A stretch of 64,000 bases of DNA from Strobilurus pachycystidiatus (Eukaryota > Basidiomycota > Agaricomycetes > Agaricales > Physalacriaceae): positions 248,001 to 312,000 of the forward strand of contig JAHLMK010000024.1 in assembly GCA_019915135.1 (NCBI GenBank), given 5' to 3'. The stretch's first letter is position 1. The number at the start of each line of letters is the position of its first letter. Shown one piece after another: positions 42,041 through 55,779 of the stretch. The translations under genes and the position numbers were made by a program. A model generated the notes under the pieces. It was not told where the DNA came from and did not search any database. It saw nothing but the letters and a program-made list of their open reading frames with translations.

Positions 42041-44817
42041 ATGGCAGCAACGAACAAGGCAGATCCGAACAATCCACTCGTATCGAAGTTCAAATCTCTG
42101 GGTCTCCCCCAAGCCAAGGCCGTCGAAGCCGCCAAGTCGCCGAAAAGCGCTGCCATACTCAATGATCTCATCGACAACTATGCTCTGGTCAATGAGAAGG
42201 GTGGGCTTGACGAGAAGACGGCAAGCTTAGTTGTAGCTTTATCTGGAAACTTGTCGAAGACAGAGTCCGTGGGCGAAGCAGAGAAAAAGTACGTCTTGGA
42301 CAAGATCTTGGAGGGCAAGTTGAAATCAGTGGATCAAGTGTCGGGTGCGTTGCCCTCTGTATCCTGAATAATACGGCTTATCAATACATTATTCAGCCGC
42401 CACGAAATACGTCGAGTTGCACCCGACACCAGTTGATGAGGCTGAATTCGACAAAGACTGTGGCGTTGGTATGCATGATATCACTTCAATAAGTCTTCAA
42501 GCTTAAATTGATCCAGGATTCAGCATAACTCCGGAACAGATCGGAGAAAGTGTCACCAATTACTTTGCAAGCAACGCAGTCGCTGGATGGAACAATCTGG
42601 GTACCGTTATCAGCTCGATCCGCTCGACCCCCGAGGTGCGGTGGGCGAGCGCTGTAGAAGTTAAGAACGCCGTCGAAAAGGTTTTCCTGGAGCAATTTGG
42701 TCCCAAAGAGTCTGCGAAAGGCAAAGCCAAGGTACGCATGTCGTTGTTATGCTCATTTGAGATAATCAAGTATTTCCAAGGAGGCAAAGAAAGACGCTCC
42801 GAAGGCCAAAGCAGCGGCAGCAACATCCAGTACCAACACTCCGCCGGCTCCTCCGAAAAAGACCGTTTTCGAAGAAGGCTTTCTCGGAAATCTCCACAGA
42901 CCTGGTGAAAACCCCCAAGTCAGCCCTCATCTTCGCGACGCGCACCTCGCAACTACTGGCGGTGCAGTCTGGACGCGTTTCCCGCCAGAACCCAACGGCT
43001 ATCTTCACATCGGCCATTCCAAAGCCATATTCGTCAACTTTGGATACGCAGCGCATCATGGTGGAAAGTGCTATCTTCGCTACGACGACACTAATCCCGA
43101 GAAAGAGGAAGCCCGATACTTCGAAAGCATACTGGAGATCATCCGATGGCTAGGATTCGAGCCATGGAAGATCACATACTCAAGCGACTACTTCTCGGAA
43201 TTATACGACTTTGCTGTGGAACTGATAAAACGCGACAAGGCGTACGTGTGTCATTGTTCTCGTGTGTCTCTTCCATCGCTTTTTGTTGTTGTTGTCTTTG
43301 ACACCATGGACATGCAGAGGAACAAATAAAAGCCGACCGAGGAGGAGGACATGGCCAACCGAAGCCTTGCATCCATAGGGACCGTCCCATCTCAGAATCC
43401 CTCGCAGAGTTCCAGGGTATGAGGGATGGAAAGTACAAGCCAAAGGAGGCCAATCTTCGCATGAAACAAGATCTCACAGATGGGAACCCCCAGATGTGGG
43501 ACTTGACGGCATACCGTGTCTTGGAAACGCCTCACCATCGTACTGGTGACAAGTGGAGGATCTACCCGACCTACGATTATACACACTGTCTAGTTGATAG
43601 CTTCGAGAACATTTCGTAAGTCATTGTCTTGAGAGAATGTTCTTGACTGACACCTCTTCAGGCATTCGTTATGCACGACAGAATTCATTGCTTCGCGCCA
43701 ATCCTATGAGTGGCTTTGTGATGCGCTCGACGTGTACAAACCCAGGCAATCTGAATATGGGCGGTTGAACATCGAAGGCACAGTCATGTCAAAGCGAAAG
43801 ATATTGGCTCTGGTGAACGAAGGCTACGTCAACGGATGGGACGACCCTCGTCTGTACACTCTCATTGCTTTGCGACGGCGCGGAATACCGCCTGGCGCCA
43901 TCGTATCCTTCGTCAGCGAGCTCGGCGTTTCCGTCGCTGCATCCAACATCCAGACTTCCCGCTTCGAACAGACCGTTCGCCAATATCTCGAATCCACCGC
44001 TCCCAGGCTGCTCATGGTGCTGAATCCGCTCAAGGTGATCATTGAAAACATACCGGAGGATTCCGTAACTATGGTCACCAAGCCTCTACACCCCAAAGTG
44101 CCCGAACTTGGAACGACGACGATACCGTTCACGCGTACGATCTACATCGACGCTGATGACTTCAGAGAGGAAGACTCGAAGGACTACTTCCGCCTTGCTC
44201 CAGGAAAGACAGTCGGTCTATTCCAAGCGCCGTTCCCTATCACCTGCACATCGTACAAGAAAGATCCGACGAGTGGCAAGGTTGTGGAGCTGGTATGTCG
44301 CCTTGAGGACTCAGGCTCTGTGAAGAAGCCCAAGGCGTTCATCCAATGGGTCGCGGATCACCCTGCATCGGGCAGCCCTGTCATCGTCGACGAGACCAGG
44401 ATCTTCAACCGCCTGTTCAAGAGCGACAACCCTCCCTCGGATTTCCGCTCAGACATCAACCCAGACAGTCTTGAGGTTCAAAAGGGCGCGATGCTAGAGA
44501 TCGGGTTCTGGGAGCTGGCCAAGCGGATGTATAACGAGGCAAAGCGGGAGGGTACTGCTCGAACGAAGGCCGCTTTGGAAACAAGCGGACCGTTGTCTGC
44601 GGACGACCACACCCCGCACGCTTCCAGTGAACAACTCGTCGGGAACGAGTGCATACGCTTCCAGGGTTTGAGGGTGGGGTACTTTGCAGTAGACAAGGAT
44701 GCACGACTGGCATGTCTGGAGGAGGGTGCTGGTGCGGAAGCAAGCCGGAAACAAGGCGACTATCTTGTGCTCAACCGCATTGTCAGTCTGAAGGAGGATT
44801 CGGGCAAGTCTGGATAG
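42041..44817 (+). CDS. GLN4: Cytosolic glutaminyl-tRNA synthetase
   Basis: Six or so exons, about 830 residues. The N-terminal helical domain ([11 protein letters not shown]) and a Lys/Ala linker precede the class I core: [16 protein letters not shown] (HIGH motif), [13 protein letters not shown], and V-M-S-K-R-K (KMSKS-type loop). The C-terminal anticodon-binding beta-barrels follow. G-T-V-M-S-K-R-K and W-D-D-P-R-L-Y-T-L are diagnostic of GlnRS rather than GluRS. Charges tRNA-Gln in the cytosol. Stop TAG at 44815. Confidence 0.96.
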
Positions 44818-44984
44818 ATTTCAGAGTCGTGCAAGAGTTCCGCGATTTAACGGGGATTGGTTCGAGTTAGAGTTCCAAGTTCGGTGATAATAATATCAGT
44901 CCTTAGTGATCCTCGAGACATGGCACACTGGTCAATCGAGAGATTGGGATCAAGCGGTATGCGAGGTATCGTCTGAAATGTAGA

Positions 44985-45699
44985 CTAGACCGTGAAGAGT
45001 CCGCTACCCAACAGTGGGTCCTCTGGTGCAAGTTTCTCTTGTCCACAGAAGACGACATGGCCGGCGTCAACTCGTAACGGCAGAGGAGGTTGCCGCAACC
45101 TTCCGGTAATGGGAGTGGGTCTTCTTGGATCCTCCGGCTGTATCCCAGTGTCGATGTCCATAGGTCCTGAGGGGGCAGACTGCACGGGCGCGCCTTGGGG
45201 CGGCGCCGGTATTCGACGCGTCTCTTTACAATGCGTGCAGGTATAGATCATGGTGTGAGAATGGGATGGTGACTCTATTACATCGTCATTGACACCCTCA
45301 GAGAATCGAGCAAATCACTTGCTTTTGACGCGGACGTTTGCTGTGGATCCCGCGATCAGAACGTTGTTACAGCCTTGACAAAGTGTGCGTTTCACTGCCG
45401 GATCCCTTGAGCGTTCGTCAGGAAGGCAGCAATCACAGAGAAGAGGAAATTCACATTTTGACAGTTGTTTTCTGCCCAACGATCCTCATAGTAGAAACAT
45501 AGTTCCGTGATAGCTGGTCGGCGGTTATCCTCTTTCTATCTTTCTTCTTGTTTCGCCGTGGTGCTTCAGCCGGAGGCGCTGGCGAGGGTACCGTATTGAG
45601 GTACACACTGGCCTGGTATAGAAAATTGAGGCGCTGTATGATATCTCGGTTTGCCACGCTGTTTGGATTCGGGACATCGTCCTTGGCCTTCTTGGCCAT
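44985..45699 (-). CDS. RPR2: RNase P/MRP protein subunit Rpr2/Rpp21
   Basis: Three exons (45455-45699, 45323-45405, 44985-45274) give 205 residues. The N-terminal helices contain I-Q-R-L-N-F-L-Y-Q-A-S and Y-V-S-T-M-R-I-V-G-Q-K. The zinc ribbon uses two cysteine pairs: C-Q-G-C-N-N-V-L and, after the second intron, C-T-H-C-K-E-T-R-R-I-P. K-R-T-L-C and G-S-T-A-N-V-R-V-K are family hallmarks. The second intron fits only as GC-AG. The subunit works in tRNA 5' processing (RNase P). A Pro-rich C-terminal extension is longer than in archaeal Rpp21. Confidence 0.9.
45275..45322 (-). other. GC-AG intron in RPR2
   Basis: On the minus strand the donor is GCAAGT (from 45322) and the acceptor TAATAG (ending at 45275), 48 nt. 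It restores the conserved R-V-K-K-S-P-S-H-S-H-T-M join to the second cysteine pair. The GTGATT donor three bases inside gives a frame mismatch. Confidence 0.75.
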
Positions 45700-45762
45700 G
45701 GTGGTAGGAAGCAACCCCAAATTAGGGTTCTGATCATTTTGCTTCCAACCGCGACGATCATC
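45700..45762. promoter_or_regulatory. 63-bp bidirectional promoter with a telo-box-like motif
   Basis: The smallest divergent spacer in the window, between RPR2 and the proline-rich orphan. TTAGGGTT lies at 45722-45729. Confidence 0.4.
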
Positions 45763-47245
45763 ATGAGCAACACGCCGAATAACAACGCCGCGTCTGGTTC
45801 ATCTAATAATCGCCCGGTCTATTATGCGCATTCTCCTTACCTTCCAGGTCCGTCTGGGAGCCTGCCTTACGGCGCCTGGGGTGCACCTACCACGTCGTAT
45901 CCATATGCGACACCTATGACTGTTCCCTATGGCTACCATTCGTATACATCTACACCGTTACCAACGCCGTCTGCTCAAGTCCCCACGAACATAAAAAAGG
46001 AAGAACAAGAATTGCCACCACCTGCTCCTGCCTCCCCACTCCCATCACCAGAATCAAAGCATCCCTTTACACCCGAATGGGACTCTGCTCTGAAAACCTT
46101 CATGCTTGAGGTTGGCTTGACAGAAGCACTTCGTGGCTTTCAGATGGACATGCTCGTCATGAACCCCACTTGGGAGCAGGCAAAGGTTCCTCCGGCCTTG
46201 GCGCGATTGATAGAAAATGTCAAGGTGAGCGGTACCACGTTAGAATAGGTGAATGTCTGCTCATCCATGCAGGCACTTTCAGTAGATCCCGACGGAAGTG
46301 ACGAGTTAATGCCTGCAAGTGCTCCACTAGAAGACAGAAAGCTTAGCTATGTCGAGCTAGGAGGCGGTGAAACACCCGTTCCACCATCTACCGTTTGTGC
46401 CCATAAAGATTACACGCGTCATTTTCAGCTACTGACTTTGTCGTAGCTAACAAAATCCATCTCTACATTTCTGGCCCGAAACCGTTCCCGGAACGATGCA
46501 TCCAACCGAGCTGAGTTTCTTTTGTCCCTGGAAGAGAAACGTGCCCGGCGTGACGACGCTATGGAGGTAGACGACGAGTCGTCCTGTGCTCGAACAGACG
46601 CCAAGCATGTAGATCGGTCGCAACAGATCAAGTATGATGTCGCAAAGAATGATGACCATTTACGGCGTACGACCAAGAAACAGTCTCAGCCGACACTGAA
46701 AGGCAAGGAGAAAGCCGATGTTACACGTTCAGGCGACTATACAGAATTCGATGAGAGGGTCTCTGCCGACAAACATCCTGGTCTTGACACGCGACTGAAC
46801 AACGCAGAGTCCCACTTGGCAGTTCATTATGGTCTGTGATCCTTTTGGCGTATCTGCTTGGACTTACGGGCTGGATCAGTTCCCTCGCCGCCCGTCAGTC
46901 TACTTGCGCGCATCAAATCGTTAGAGGATCACATTATCCGCCTCGAGAAGGAGTACCCGCCCTGGGCGGCTCTTCACTTCAATCAACCAAATCGCGATGT
47001 AAATTCCCTCTCCTATTCCCTTGGAGTTTCTCGAACTGATGGTACCATAGTGGCCTCCACCACCACCGTCTACATCCCTTATTGTTCCACCTCATATCCA
47101 AAAGACCTCGAAAATCGTCCCTGTAGTGTCAACCGCACTTCAACAGCCCAACATTGGCGGAAATAGAAACCAATCGAGTCTGCATAAAGCCGTTATGGAG
47201 CGACTTGAAGTTCAAAAGGCTATGAAGGCCAAGAGCACAGGATGA
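45763..47245 (+). CDS. Hypothetical proline-rich protein with a conserved C-terminal helix
   Basis: Several exons. The start is the ATG at 45763 (M-S-N-T-P-N-N-N-A-A-S); upstream the frame has only TTG. The first part is rich in Pro, Tyr and Ser (Y-A-H-S-P-Y-L-P-G-P-S-G). A conserved-looking segment follows (F-T-P-E-W-D-S-A-L-K-T-F-M-L-E-V-G-L), then a charged region. A late helix reads R-I-K-S-L-E-D-H-I-I-R-L-E-K-E-Y-P-P-W and continues A-L-H-F-N-Q-P-N-R-D. The C-terminus is basic (M-K-A-K-S-T-G). I do not recognise the family; nuclear location is plausible from composition. Confidence 0.7.
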
Positions 47246-47390
47246 AGGCTCGTAGATGTGCTCGTATGCTAGGATGCAACTATGTATATACAACAGTGAT
47301 ACAAATTGTGGTACATATCTCCGACACCAATGGTCACCTTTTGAAGTGCCCCCAGGTATGAGGAAAAAGTCAATGTAATGCTAAGTAGGA

Positions 47391-50300
47391 TTAGAATAAC
47401 CCGTCAAGTTCGCTGCTACTCAGGCTCTTCAGTATATCTCTTGCCTCCCGAGCGGGTCGGGCGATAGCTATTCGTTCGTTGGCAGCGCTCTCCAAAATCT
47501 TCTGAGCTACACTCCTCAGTATGCCCGGCCCTAGGTCAATGAATAGCTTCCCTGGTTCGACGGCCAAGTCTTCATCGAGCAATGCAACGATGGTATGTGA
47601 CGAAATCAGGCTTGCAGGAGTGCCGAAGACGAGATATCCATCAACAATGGACCGAAGGACCTCTGGTGGCCACACATTGGCCATGGAGACAACTAACCGA
47701 GCGACTGCGAGTATGAATGCATCTGGAAGAAGGTCAGTGTCTTCGTCAAGGTCAGCTTGAGAGGGACTTACCGTCGGTGCCGGGTGATCTGAAGGAATCC
47801 GTCACGAAAGCGGAGATCTTCTCCCTCGCGGCTTCGCCAATGTTTGTGCCAGCGTTTTGCACAACTTCCGCCAAAGCATCGACGGCAGTCCCTTCGCCAC
47901 CAGTCTCAATCAGGGTGATCAGCTCGGTGATAACGGGATCTACACGCGGTACATGGCGCATCAAAATGCCCAGTGCGTGTCCGGATTTTGTGCGCACAGT
48001 AACTCCACCTGCATTGCAAGTCAGGACAAGAAAATTACATCAAATCCCAAGAAAACGTACCAGAGTCTCCTACCCCTTTTACGAAGGTTCTCTGTAGCTG
48101 CGGGAAGAAGGGTTTGACTAGAGCCGATATCTTTTCAACCATGCCACCCAGTGTCTGAATGATAGCACTCTTGACTGCAGGAGGAAGAGGTGTACCAGCG
48201 ACTCGAATCAGCGGTCCAGTCAGTGGTACGACATGTGGCTTGATGGGTGACGTTGGGCCGCCTGGACCAGCGCACAACCTGACCACTTCGCCGATGCTGA
48301 TAGCGGCGCACTCCCGTTGCTCGTAGCTTCCTCCAGTAAGGCCAGCGATGAGCACACCCACCAGAGCAGCCAAGCATCCTCCCTTGCCGCCGTCTCCACT
48401 CAGAGCTATTCCCGCAGATTCTCCCAGTCCCTCCAGTCCACGACGGATAGGAACAACAAGAGGATCCCACTCGTCTTTCTCGATGGACTTCACAAATGCG
48501 GTGATGGACGTCGACGCAGTCAAGGCGACCTCGGGAACAGGATCTTCGAGAGCCCCAATAAGCTGACGAACCCAGTCAATTCTAAAGATAGAAGCCTCCT
48601 CTTGCGCGTCCTCTCCCGCTGTAGAGCAGAAGGCGGTCAGAAGATCGTAAGAGGATTGGCGACGAGCAGGTGAGTCAGACTTGGCCCAGCCCAACAAGAG
48701 AATCATCACTCCGCTGACTCCATCGGCGTCGTCAACACTTTCCATGAGGTTTTGAATTGCCTCATCTACCGCTTCCGAAAGTCCATCTACGGCTGAGCCA
48801 GCGCGAACGGATTCATGGGCCTCCACCAACGCGTTGAGAATGATGTTGACCCTTCGTCCCAATGCAGCACCAGCAACGGGAACCAACACCGCGAGTGCTC
48901 GAGCGTTGAACAGGCTGAGAGGTCGCTTTGTCAAAGTAGGCAAGACGGCTGGGAATACGGTCGTTGCCCGGACCTGCCACCGATATTATGAGAAATTTCA
49001 GAATAAAAGGGCTGGCAACGCTTACACCGATAATTTCCTCCAGTGCTCGTACGGCCTCGTCACTTTCCTTCTCAAGTGCACCAACCAAGGCCTCGTCGGC
49101 TCCACGAGCACCAACTCTGGCCGCGGCAGCACGTACACCAGCATCGTCATCTACGAGCGCATTTCTTACAAGATTGATAATATCGTCCTCGTGCGGTGTG
49201 CGCTGCGCCTCCAAGGCATTCTCCCTATGAAGATCATCAGCACAAGTGACTTCGAGACGAGGTTCCGCTTACATGACATCACTGAGAACCAAGCAAACAC
49301 CCTCCCTCTCTTTAGGAGTTCCTTGTTCCATGGTCTGCTTGAGAACAACCATGATATCTCCGACGATGCGTTCACCAAATTTGCGGACCAGCTCAGCAAC
49401 AGTACGAGCTGACGTCTAAGATTGTGCGGGTCAGATAACAGTATATGGAAGGAGAGAGATGAAAAACAAACCTCTTCCAACTCGTCTTCTCCACCACCCC
49501 TCAATGTGATTATCAGGCCAACAAGCTCCCCAAGAATTTCCCGAACAGTCCTGGGAGTGTTGCCAACAACTGCCTTCCAGATGCCCATAGCTGCTTGTCG
49601 GACAGTAGCCACACCGTCTTGTCGAGTGACGTAGAGTTCCGCCAACAACCTATCTCTCCTCTTCTCACCAAGAACATCACTCAATGTCTTGGTAGTGTTA
49701 GCATCTGCCGAATCCTCCTCGAGAGCGTCGGGATCCTTAGACGAAATACCGGAGACTTTGAACAACAGTTCTCCGATAAGGGTGATCGACGAGTGTCGAA
49801 TCCTCCATCCACCTTCGAACAGACCGTTCTCCAGTTCCGGTAAGAGTAGGTCGACGGCTCTGTTGGCGTAGCTGTTGACCATCATTCGACCAGCACGCAT
49901 TGCTGCCTCCCTGACCCCTTCCTCTATATCCCTCATACCAGCCAAGATTGGGGAGACAATCTTGGGGAGATGAACAGCAAATCGACCTCCAAACGTCGCC
50001 GGTAAGAAAACCAGCAAGGACATGAAACCTTCCCTGACAGCCGGTTTTGGCGCACGAACATTGAGAAGGATATCTGGCAGCAGCCCTTCCAGTCGTTCCA
50101 TTCCCAGGCCTGCAAGAACTTCACTGAGACCTTGTGCCGCTCCTTGGCGATCTACACCACCAGCACTGCCATCCTCTCCTCGCAGCACCCTCATCAAGTC
50201 TCGAACAAGGTCCGGGAAAGTCGCCTCGCCCAAGCGTTCGACGAGTGTACCCAGCGCCTTCGCTGCGGTTGCTCGAGCCTCCGGCACAGGGTCTATCAGC

Positions 50301-53300
50301 ACCACTCGGACCAGCGGCATGAGTCCCTTGAGATACGGAACGAAGTCGCCCGCGTTGGTGAGACCAGCAAGATTTCCGACAATCCGCACGGCTCGTTTCT
50401 TGCCTTCTGAGCCACGATCCCGAAGGCCACGTTCAACGATGGGAATAATCAGAGCAAGGGAGGAGCGGTCGATGTAATGGATGAATGTTGTTCCCAAGAC
50501 ACCTTTGAGCGCAATGCCTGTCTTGGCTGGGTCGACAAGGGCTTTCAACAACGTTGGTACCAGCCTCTTGACCTCTGGATTGCCGATGACATCTCCAAAC
50601 ATCTTCAAACTCTTGTTGGCCGCCGTTCGGACCTGTGCATGTGAATCTCCGAGAACGGCTGTGATCTGTGGAATGACCACCTCCAGCTGCACGGATCGTG
50701 AATAGGCCATCATGCCCAGTAGCTCCGCGCTCCCTTTCTTCGTCCGCCAAGCTTTCTCGTCCAAACCTTCCAGTAGACCAGGGAGAATGAGCTTCACGCC
50801 ATATGGGCTGAGACCACCCATGACCGCTTTCGCAGCATCACCAGCCGCGTCACGAACGTCGCCGGAGGCGTCTCCAAACGCCTGCAGTAACAGAGGCAGG
50901 ACGAAAGGAGCGACATAGGGTTCAAAGGATCGTCCCAAGAGGTTGCTCAACGTCTCTATCAAGAACATTCCGCCTTCTCTGGCCTCCCAAGCGGTGTTTC
51001 CTGCTTGAATGCGAGTGATGACACGGAATGTCCTCATGCCGCCTATGCCGACACCTTTGACCACGCCTGCAATTCCGTACGCCGCGCCTCTCCGTTCAGC
51101 ATACTTGGGAGCTTGAGTAGCCTGTATGAACAGCAAATCGACGAGCTCCGAGAGTTCCTAGAAGAGCATTAGCCTTGAAAGCCAATATTGACATGCACAT
51201 ACCGAAGAGCCTTTCATACCACCCACTAGTCCAGCCAAGCAGCCAGCTACAGCCATTTGGACGGCCTCACTAGGAGTCTTGAGAGCATCAACTAGTCGCG
51301 AGACGACGCCTGGTATTCTCGCATCGCTAGCGGGCAGATACCGTGCCACCCTTCCTAGCAGAACGACAACGGCCTCTTTTGTGTGGTCTGCACGCTCAGC
51401 CTCTTCATTGGCCTGGCCCTTCGTATCAGCTCCTCTGATATCGTTGCCTTTCTTCTGCGCCGCGGCCTTCTTGGGCACAACGTCAGCGTTGGCGAGATAA
51501 TCTTCGAAGACCTTGATGAGCATCACCGCAGCGTCGGTTCCGGAGACGTCGAGTACTTGGATGCCGGCGTCAAGCATGCCCCTACGTACAGGACTAGAGC
51601 GGTCCCCAAGAGCACCCGAGTTAGTCAAGAACGTGAAAAGATCAGCAAGGTTCTTTTCCTTGGCTTTCTCGTCTCTGTCCTGGCCGTAAACGTCTTCCGC
51701 GATGAGTTCGAGAGCACGAGCAATGGCAACTCTGGCCTCCCAAGGATCAGCCCGACCGAGACTCTCAGGAATGACCATACCCTGAGATTCACGTGAGCGC
51801 TTGCATTGATACAAAAGGGATGGAGAACATACGTAGTCATCGTACTCGGGGGCAAGACCTTTCGCCTTCTCAACGTAGAAGGCCATCAAACACTCAACAG
51901 TAGATATCACTGGCCATCCTTCCGCAATCGCAGCAGCCGCCGCCGCCCGTACGTAGCCAACGGTGTGACCTATGGGTAGCGTCAGAAAGATATCCGGGAG
52001 ACAAATTGACGCCACATACCTAAGAAATCGACCATACGCTCATCCAAAGTATCAGGCACGTCCATTCCATTCTCCTCCCAGACCCTTGTAGCCAACGTGG
52101 CGTTCTGTTCATCCGAATCGTGACACGCAGTCCACAAGGCGGGAGAGAAGTCCAGATCGGTTAGATCGAAAAGCTGAAGTGTTCTCGTTTCAGTATAGGA
52201 CGACAAAGGTGTGTCAAGGACGGACCTGAAGCCCCCTCAAGCAAGCGCCACGACCACCAACATCACCTTGTAGGGTACCAGCCAGGAGAACATCGGTTTC
52301 TGCGCGTGTCGCATTGCCAGCGATAGCCGAGGCAAGTTCGATCAAGGCGTCCTTGGTCTTCAATGGAGTGAGATGAGGCGTATCTGTTCCCTCCGTAAGC
52401 AGGAGACAAAGCGTGTCGAGACGAGGATACGATGGGTCGGAGACTTGGAGCTGTGTGAGAGCGGAAATAATGATCTGAGGAGACGCGACAGACATGCAGT
52501 GCAGTGGAAGCCTAGTACGTGCATCGCGAGGGTTCCATCTTCTTTGCTATCCTCGCTCTCTTCTTCGCCTTCCTTGATGACCGTCGCACCTCTAAGGAGA
52601 ACGTGCTTGAGGAGCGGAAACACGTACGCAAATGTGGATGGGTCGAATGGCTTTTGCTCAGCCAAGAAACGAAGCCTGAACAAGGACCGAGTGACGATTG
52701 CTTGAGAAACAGTTTAATTTCATTCTTGAGCATGTGATCGGATTTACCTGCGACGCTTTCTTCCCTCCAGGCCTCCCCAACAACGATGTCGCCTTTGAGG
52801 CTACGGAGCGTGGCGATGCCAATCCATTCGCCAAGTGCACCGAATCTGCTTTCGCAAACACGGGAGAGATCCTGGAAGTACAAATTAGTCAGACATAGAT
52901 TTGAAAGTCTTGATACCCACACAGTACACATCCCCAGCCATTCTCTGGGCCAGGCGATTGCCGGCGACATCCAACAGTATCTTCCCTATATCGCTGACAG
53001 ATGCGCCTTCGACAACTCCTTCTCCTCCGAGAGCGCCGACACCACCCGCTGCTCCCGCCTGGATGATGGATTTGATCAAACCCAAGCCGCGTTCCATCCG
53101 CTTCTTGACAACATCCACTTGAGCTCGGACTTCGGCTTCCATAGCTAGCTGCTTCTCGAGAAGAGCGGACTGGTTTTTGGATTTTCGGACTTCTGCTTCC
53201 CAGCGTTCTAGTTCAGCATCCTTGCCTTTGGACTTAGTAGGCCGTGACGGTAGACCCGCTGAGACTGAACACAAGTCTTAGTTCATTGGAGAAGAATGAA

Positions 53301-55779
53301 AAAATGGAACATTCACCATCACCCCAGACAGTTCCCGGTTCAGTGGCCCACATGCCGAGTTCCGCCTCGGTCACTTTCGCCCCAGCTTCAAAGTCTTCTT
53401 TGGCTTGCGCCAACAGTAGGGGCACAGATACACGCGGGTTGACAAAGGCAAGTGTAGTCGCAGCCGATAGACAGGGCTACAGGAGATCAGTCAACAAATG
53501 GAAACAGACAAATGCCTACATACCTCATCTCCATCACAAACGATCGCAACTGCGTCAGATCCTCTCCTAGCGACTACGTCGGAAGGGTCTACACCCCCTC
53601 GCCGGCACATGTCAATCCAAGCAGCCTGTCCTCCCATGTTATGTGCTATAACTAGCGACGTTACCACTGCCTTTTCGGCCTTCTCAGACTCGTTGCTTGT
53701 TTCCTCAGAGAAAGCCGCCACCGAAGCAATCAACACTCTGGCAAGACTGTGCTTCTCCCCTTCTTTGACAGCCCACTTAGCCATAGCGTCTCTTACAGCC
53801 GAGGGGATAGCACACTTCGTGATTGCCTCGAGAGCAGCACGTCGATCACCGCGCCTGACGCCTACATGGATCAAAAGAGTGCCCACTTGAAGTCTACAAA
53901 TCGGATTGAGTGAGAATGAGAAGGTTGAGTAGAGGCAAGAGACGGACTTGACTGTTTCGTTGGAGCTCACGTCCTTGCGGAAGACACGGACGAATTCCTG
54001 CACGGCGCGTAGAAGCCACCTCTCATCATCGGGGGATGTAAGTTTAGCGTACTCTCGAAGAAAGGTCGGTTTAGCCAGAGCCATGTTCTTCTTCGGGTCG
54101 GCCGCACCTAAGACAAGATGTCAAAAACAATTCGCAGATGCGCTGAACTTGATCCTCACGTCGAAGAAGAACGGCGGTTGCGACACAGCCCTCAAAGCCG
54201 CCGCCCTTAAGCGCCTTTTCAAGCTCACCCTCTAGACTCTTCAGGTCTTTACCTTCGTAGTCCCATAGCACCTCTCCTACCAGACCAAAGTAGCTCTTTC
54301 TGTATCTTGGGCTCTTCAGACCATCCTCGAGAAGCTTCACAATCTCCTTACTCTCCCCATTCTCAAGACCATATCTGACCTGTGGAGCCAACCCCAAGTC
54401 TACATCACCCTTTCCCAAGGCCGCTACGGCAATGCCCTTCGTCGGTGGAAGGTGTGAGACCATGTTGAGTAGACAAGCACGGTGTTCCGGTGACGTGGAT
54501 TTGAAGGCAGCAATTAACTCGTCAGCAGGGATGGGCGCACTGCTGTTCTTTACGAAAGAGACGAAAAGCTCTACAGCTTCCTGTCTGACAGCTTCGTTGG
54601 TGGAGCGGGCAGCAGATATTGCGAATTTGGCTGCCCGAGGGTCAGGGTGCCTAGAGAATAGACGCGACAAGACTTCAAGAGTTCATCAGGGACTGACTCA
54701 GACCTTCGGGATCAAGAAAATACCTGGTAGAGCAGTCGTGGGCGTCTTGTTCAAGGCTTTTTCTGCTGGAAGCCAGATATCTTGAACGGAAAATCGAGAG
54801 GTGATGGGCCCAGTAATCACGTCCTAGGAATGATAGATGAGCCTAGGCTGTTACCGAATTGACAGACGAGACGCACGAGAATACTCTTGTCGACTTGACG
54901 CGTAAATAATGCGGTATACATATTCACGATTTCATCCTATGAATGAAGAAATGAGCCAGAGACAACGCGAGACAGTACGCCGTTTACATTGACTTCTTTT
55001 GAGGGTTGCGCGTTTGGATTTGTAACGAGCCATGCAGCCATGAGGACCACGTTCCCAGATTTGACGATGATGTCTATGTCTGTCTGCTCCAAATTTTGGT
55101 GACCGTTACATGGCGTTGACGCGAAAGATGATACCTTGGACGCCCTCAGGGCCCGCTTGACTCGCCTAAAGCCTTCCTGTCCCGTGAATTCGACAAGACG
55201 GCAGATGGATCCGAGCATTCGTAGGTCGCCCGTCGTCGTGTACACAGTACAGCACCAGCTAAGGAGTGCATATCTATCTGTGGGTGCCGACGAACTAATT
55301 GGGATATTCAGCGAGTGTATGACTTGTATGAAGAGGGGACGCACCGTCCTACTATGTTCTTGACCTCGTGCTCCAGCCATCGCGACACGTTATCTTGCAC
55401 GTCGTTCCCGCATTGGCCGAGCAGTTCAGAGCCGACTTTCTCTGCATCGGCGCCGGGGATCATGACGAGGAGCGCAAACACGTCCATCGTCTGGGAAGCG
55501 GTTAAATCTGGGTGTCTAAGATCAGATGTTGGGCATGTCATTGGAGGAGCGCCCACCTGCAGTAAGGAGCTCTTCCTTGACAAAGCGCAGACGCTCGCTC
55601 TTCCTCATTCGCCTCGCCATCGCCAGCACATCCGGCCAGTCTGCCAGACGGTTTTGCTCCGACTCTTCATCGTCCGAGTTGTCCGCGCTCGAAGACATTA
55701 TCCATTGCTGAATATCCACGCCTTCCGATGCCGGTGCTGCCCTCTTTAATCGTGCAAATGGCCTTTTCGTCGTCGACAT
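47391..55779 (-). CDS. GCN1: eIF2-alpha kinase activator Gcn1
   Basis: Very long gene with over 20 short introns, coding for roughly 2,400-2,600 residues of HEAT repeats. Starts M-S-T-T-K-R-P-F-A-R at 55779, with an early V-K-E-E-L-L helix. The eEF3-related centre is clear: Y-A-E-R-R-G-A-A-Y-G-I-A-G-V-V-K-G, D-A-A-K-A-V-M-G-G-L-S-P-Y-G-V-K, then L-L-G-M-M-A-Y and A-N-K-S-L-K-M-F-G-D-V-I. HEAT units continue to the end (L-S-S-S-E-L-D-G-L-F). Gcn1 binds colliding ribosomes and passes the uncharged-tRNA signal to Gcn2 during amino-acid starvation. Divergent from gluconokinase. Confidence 0.95.
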
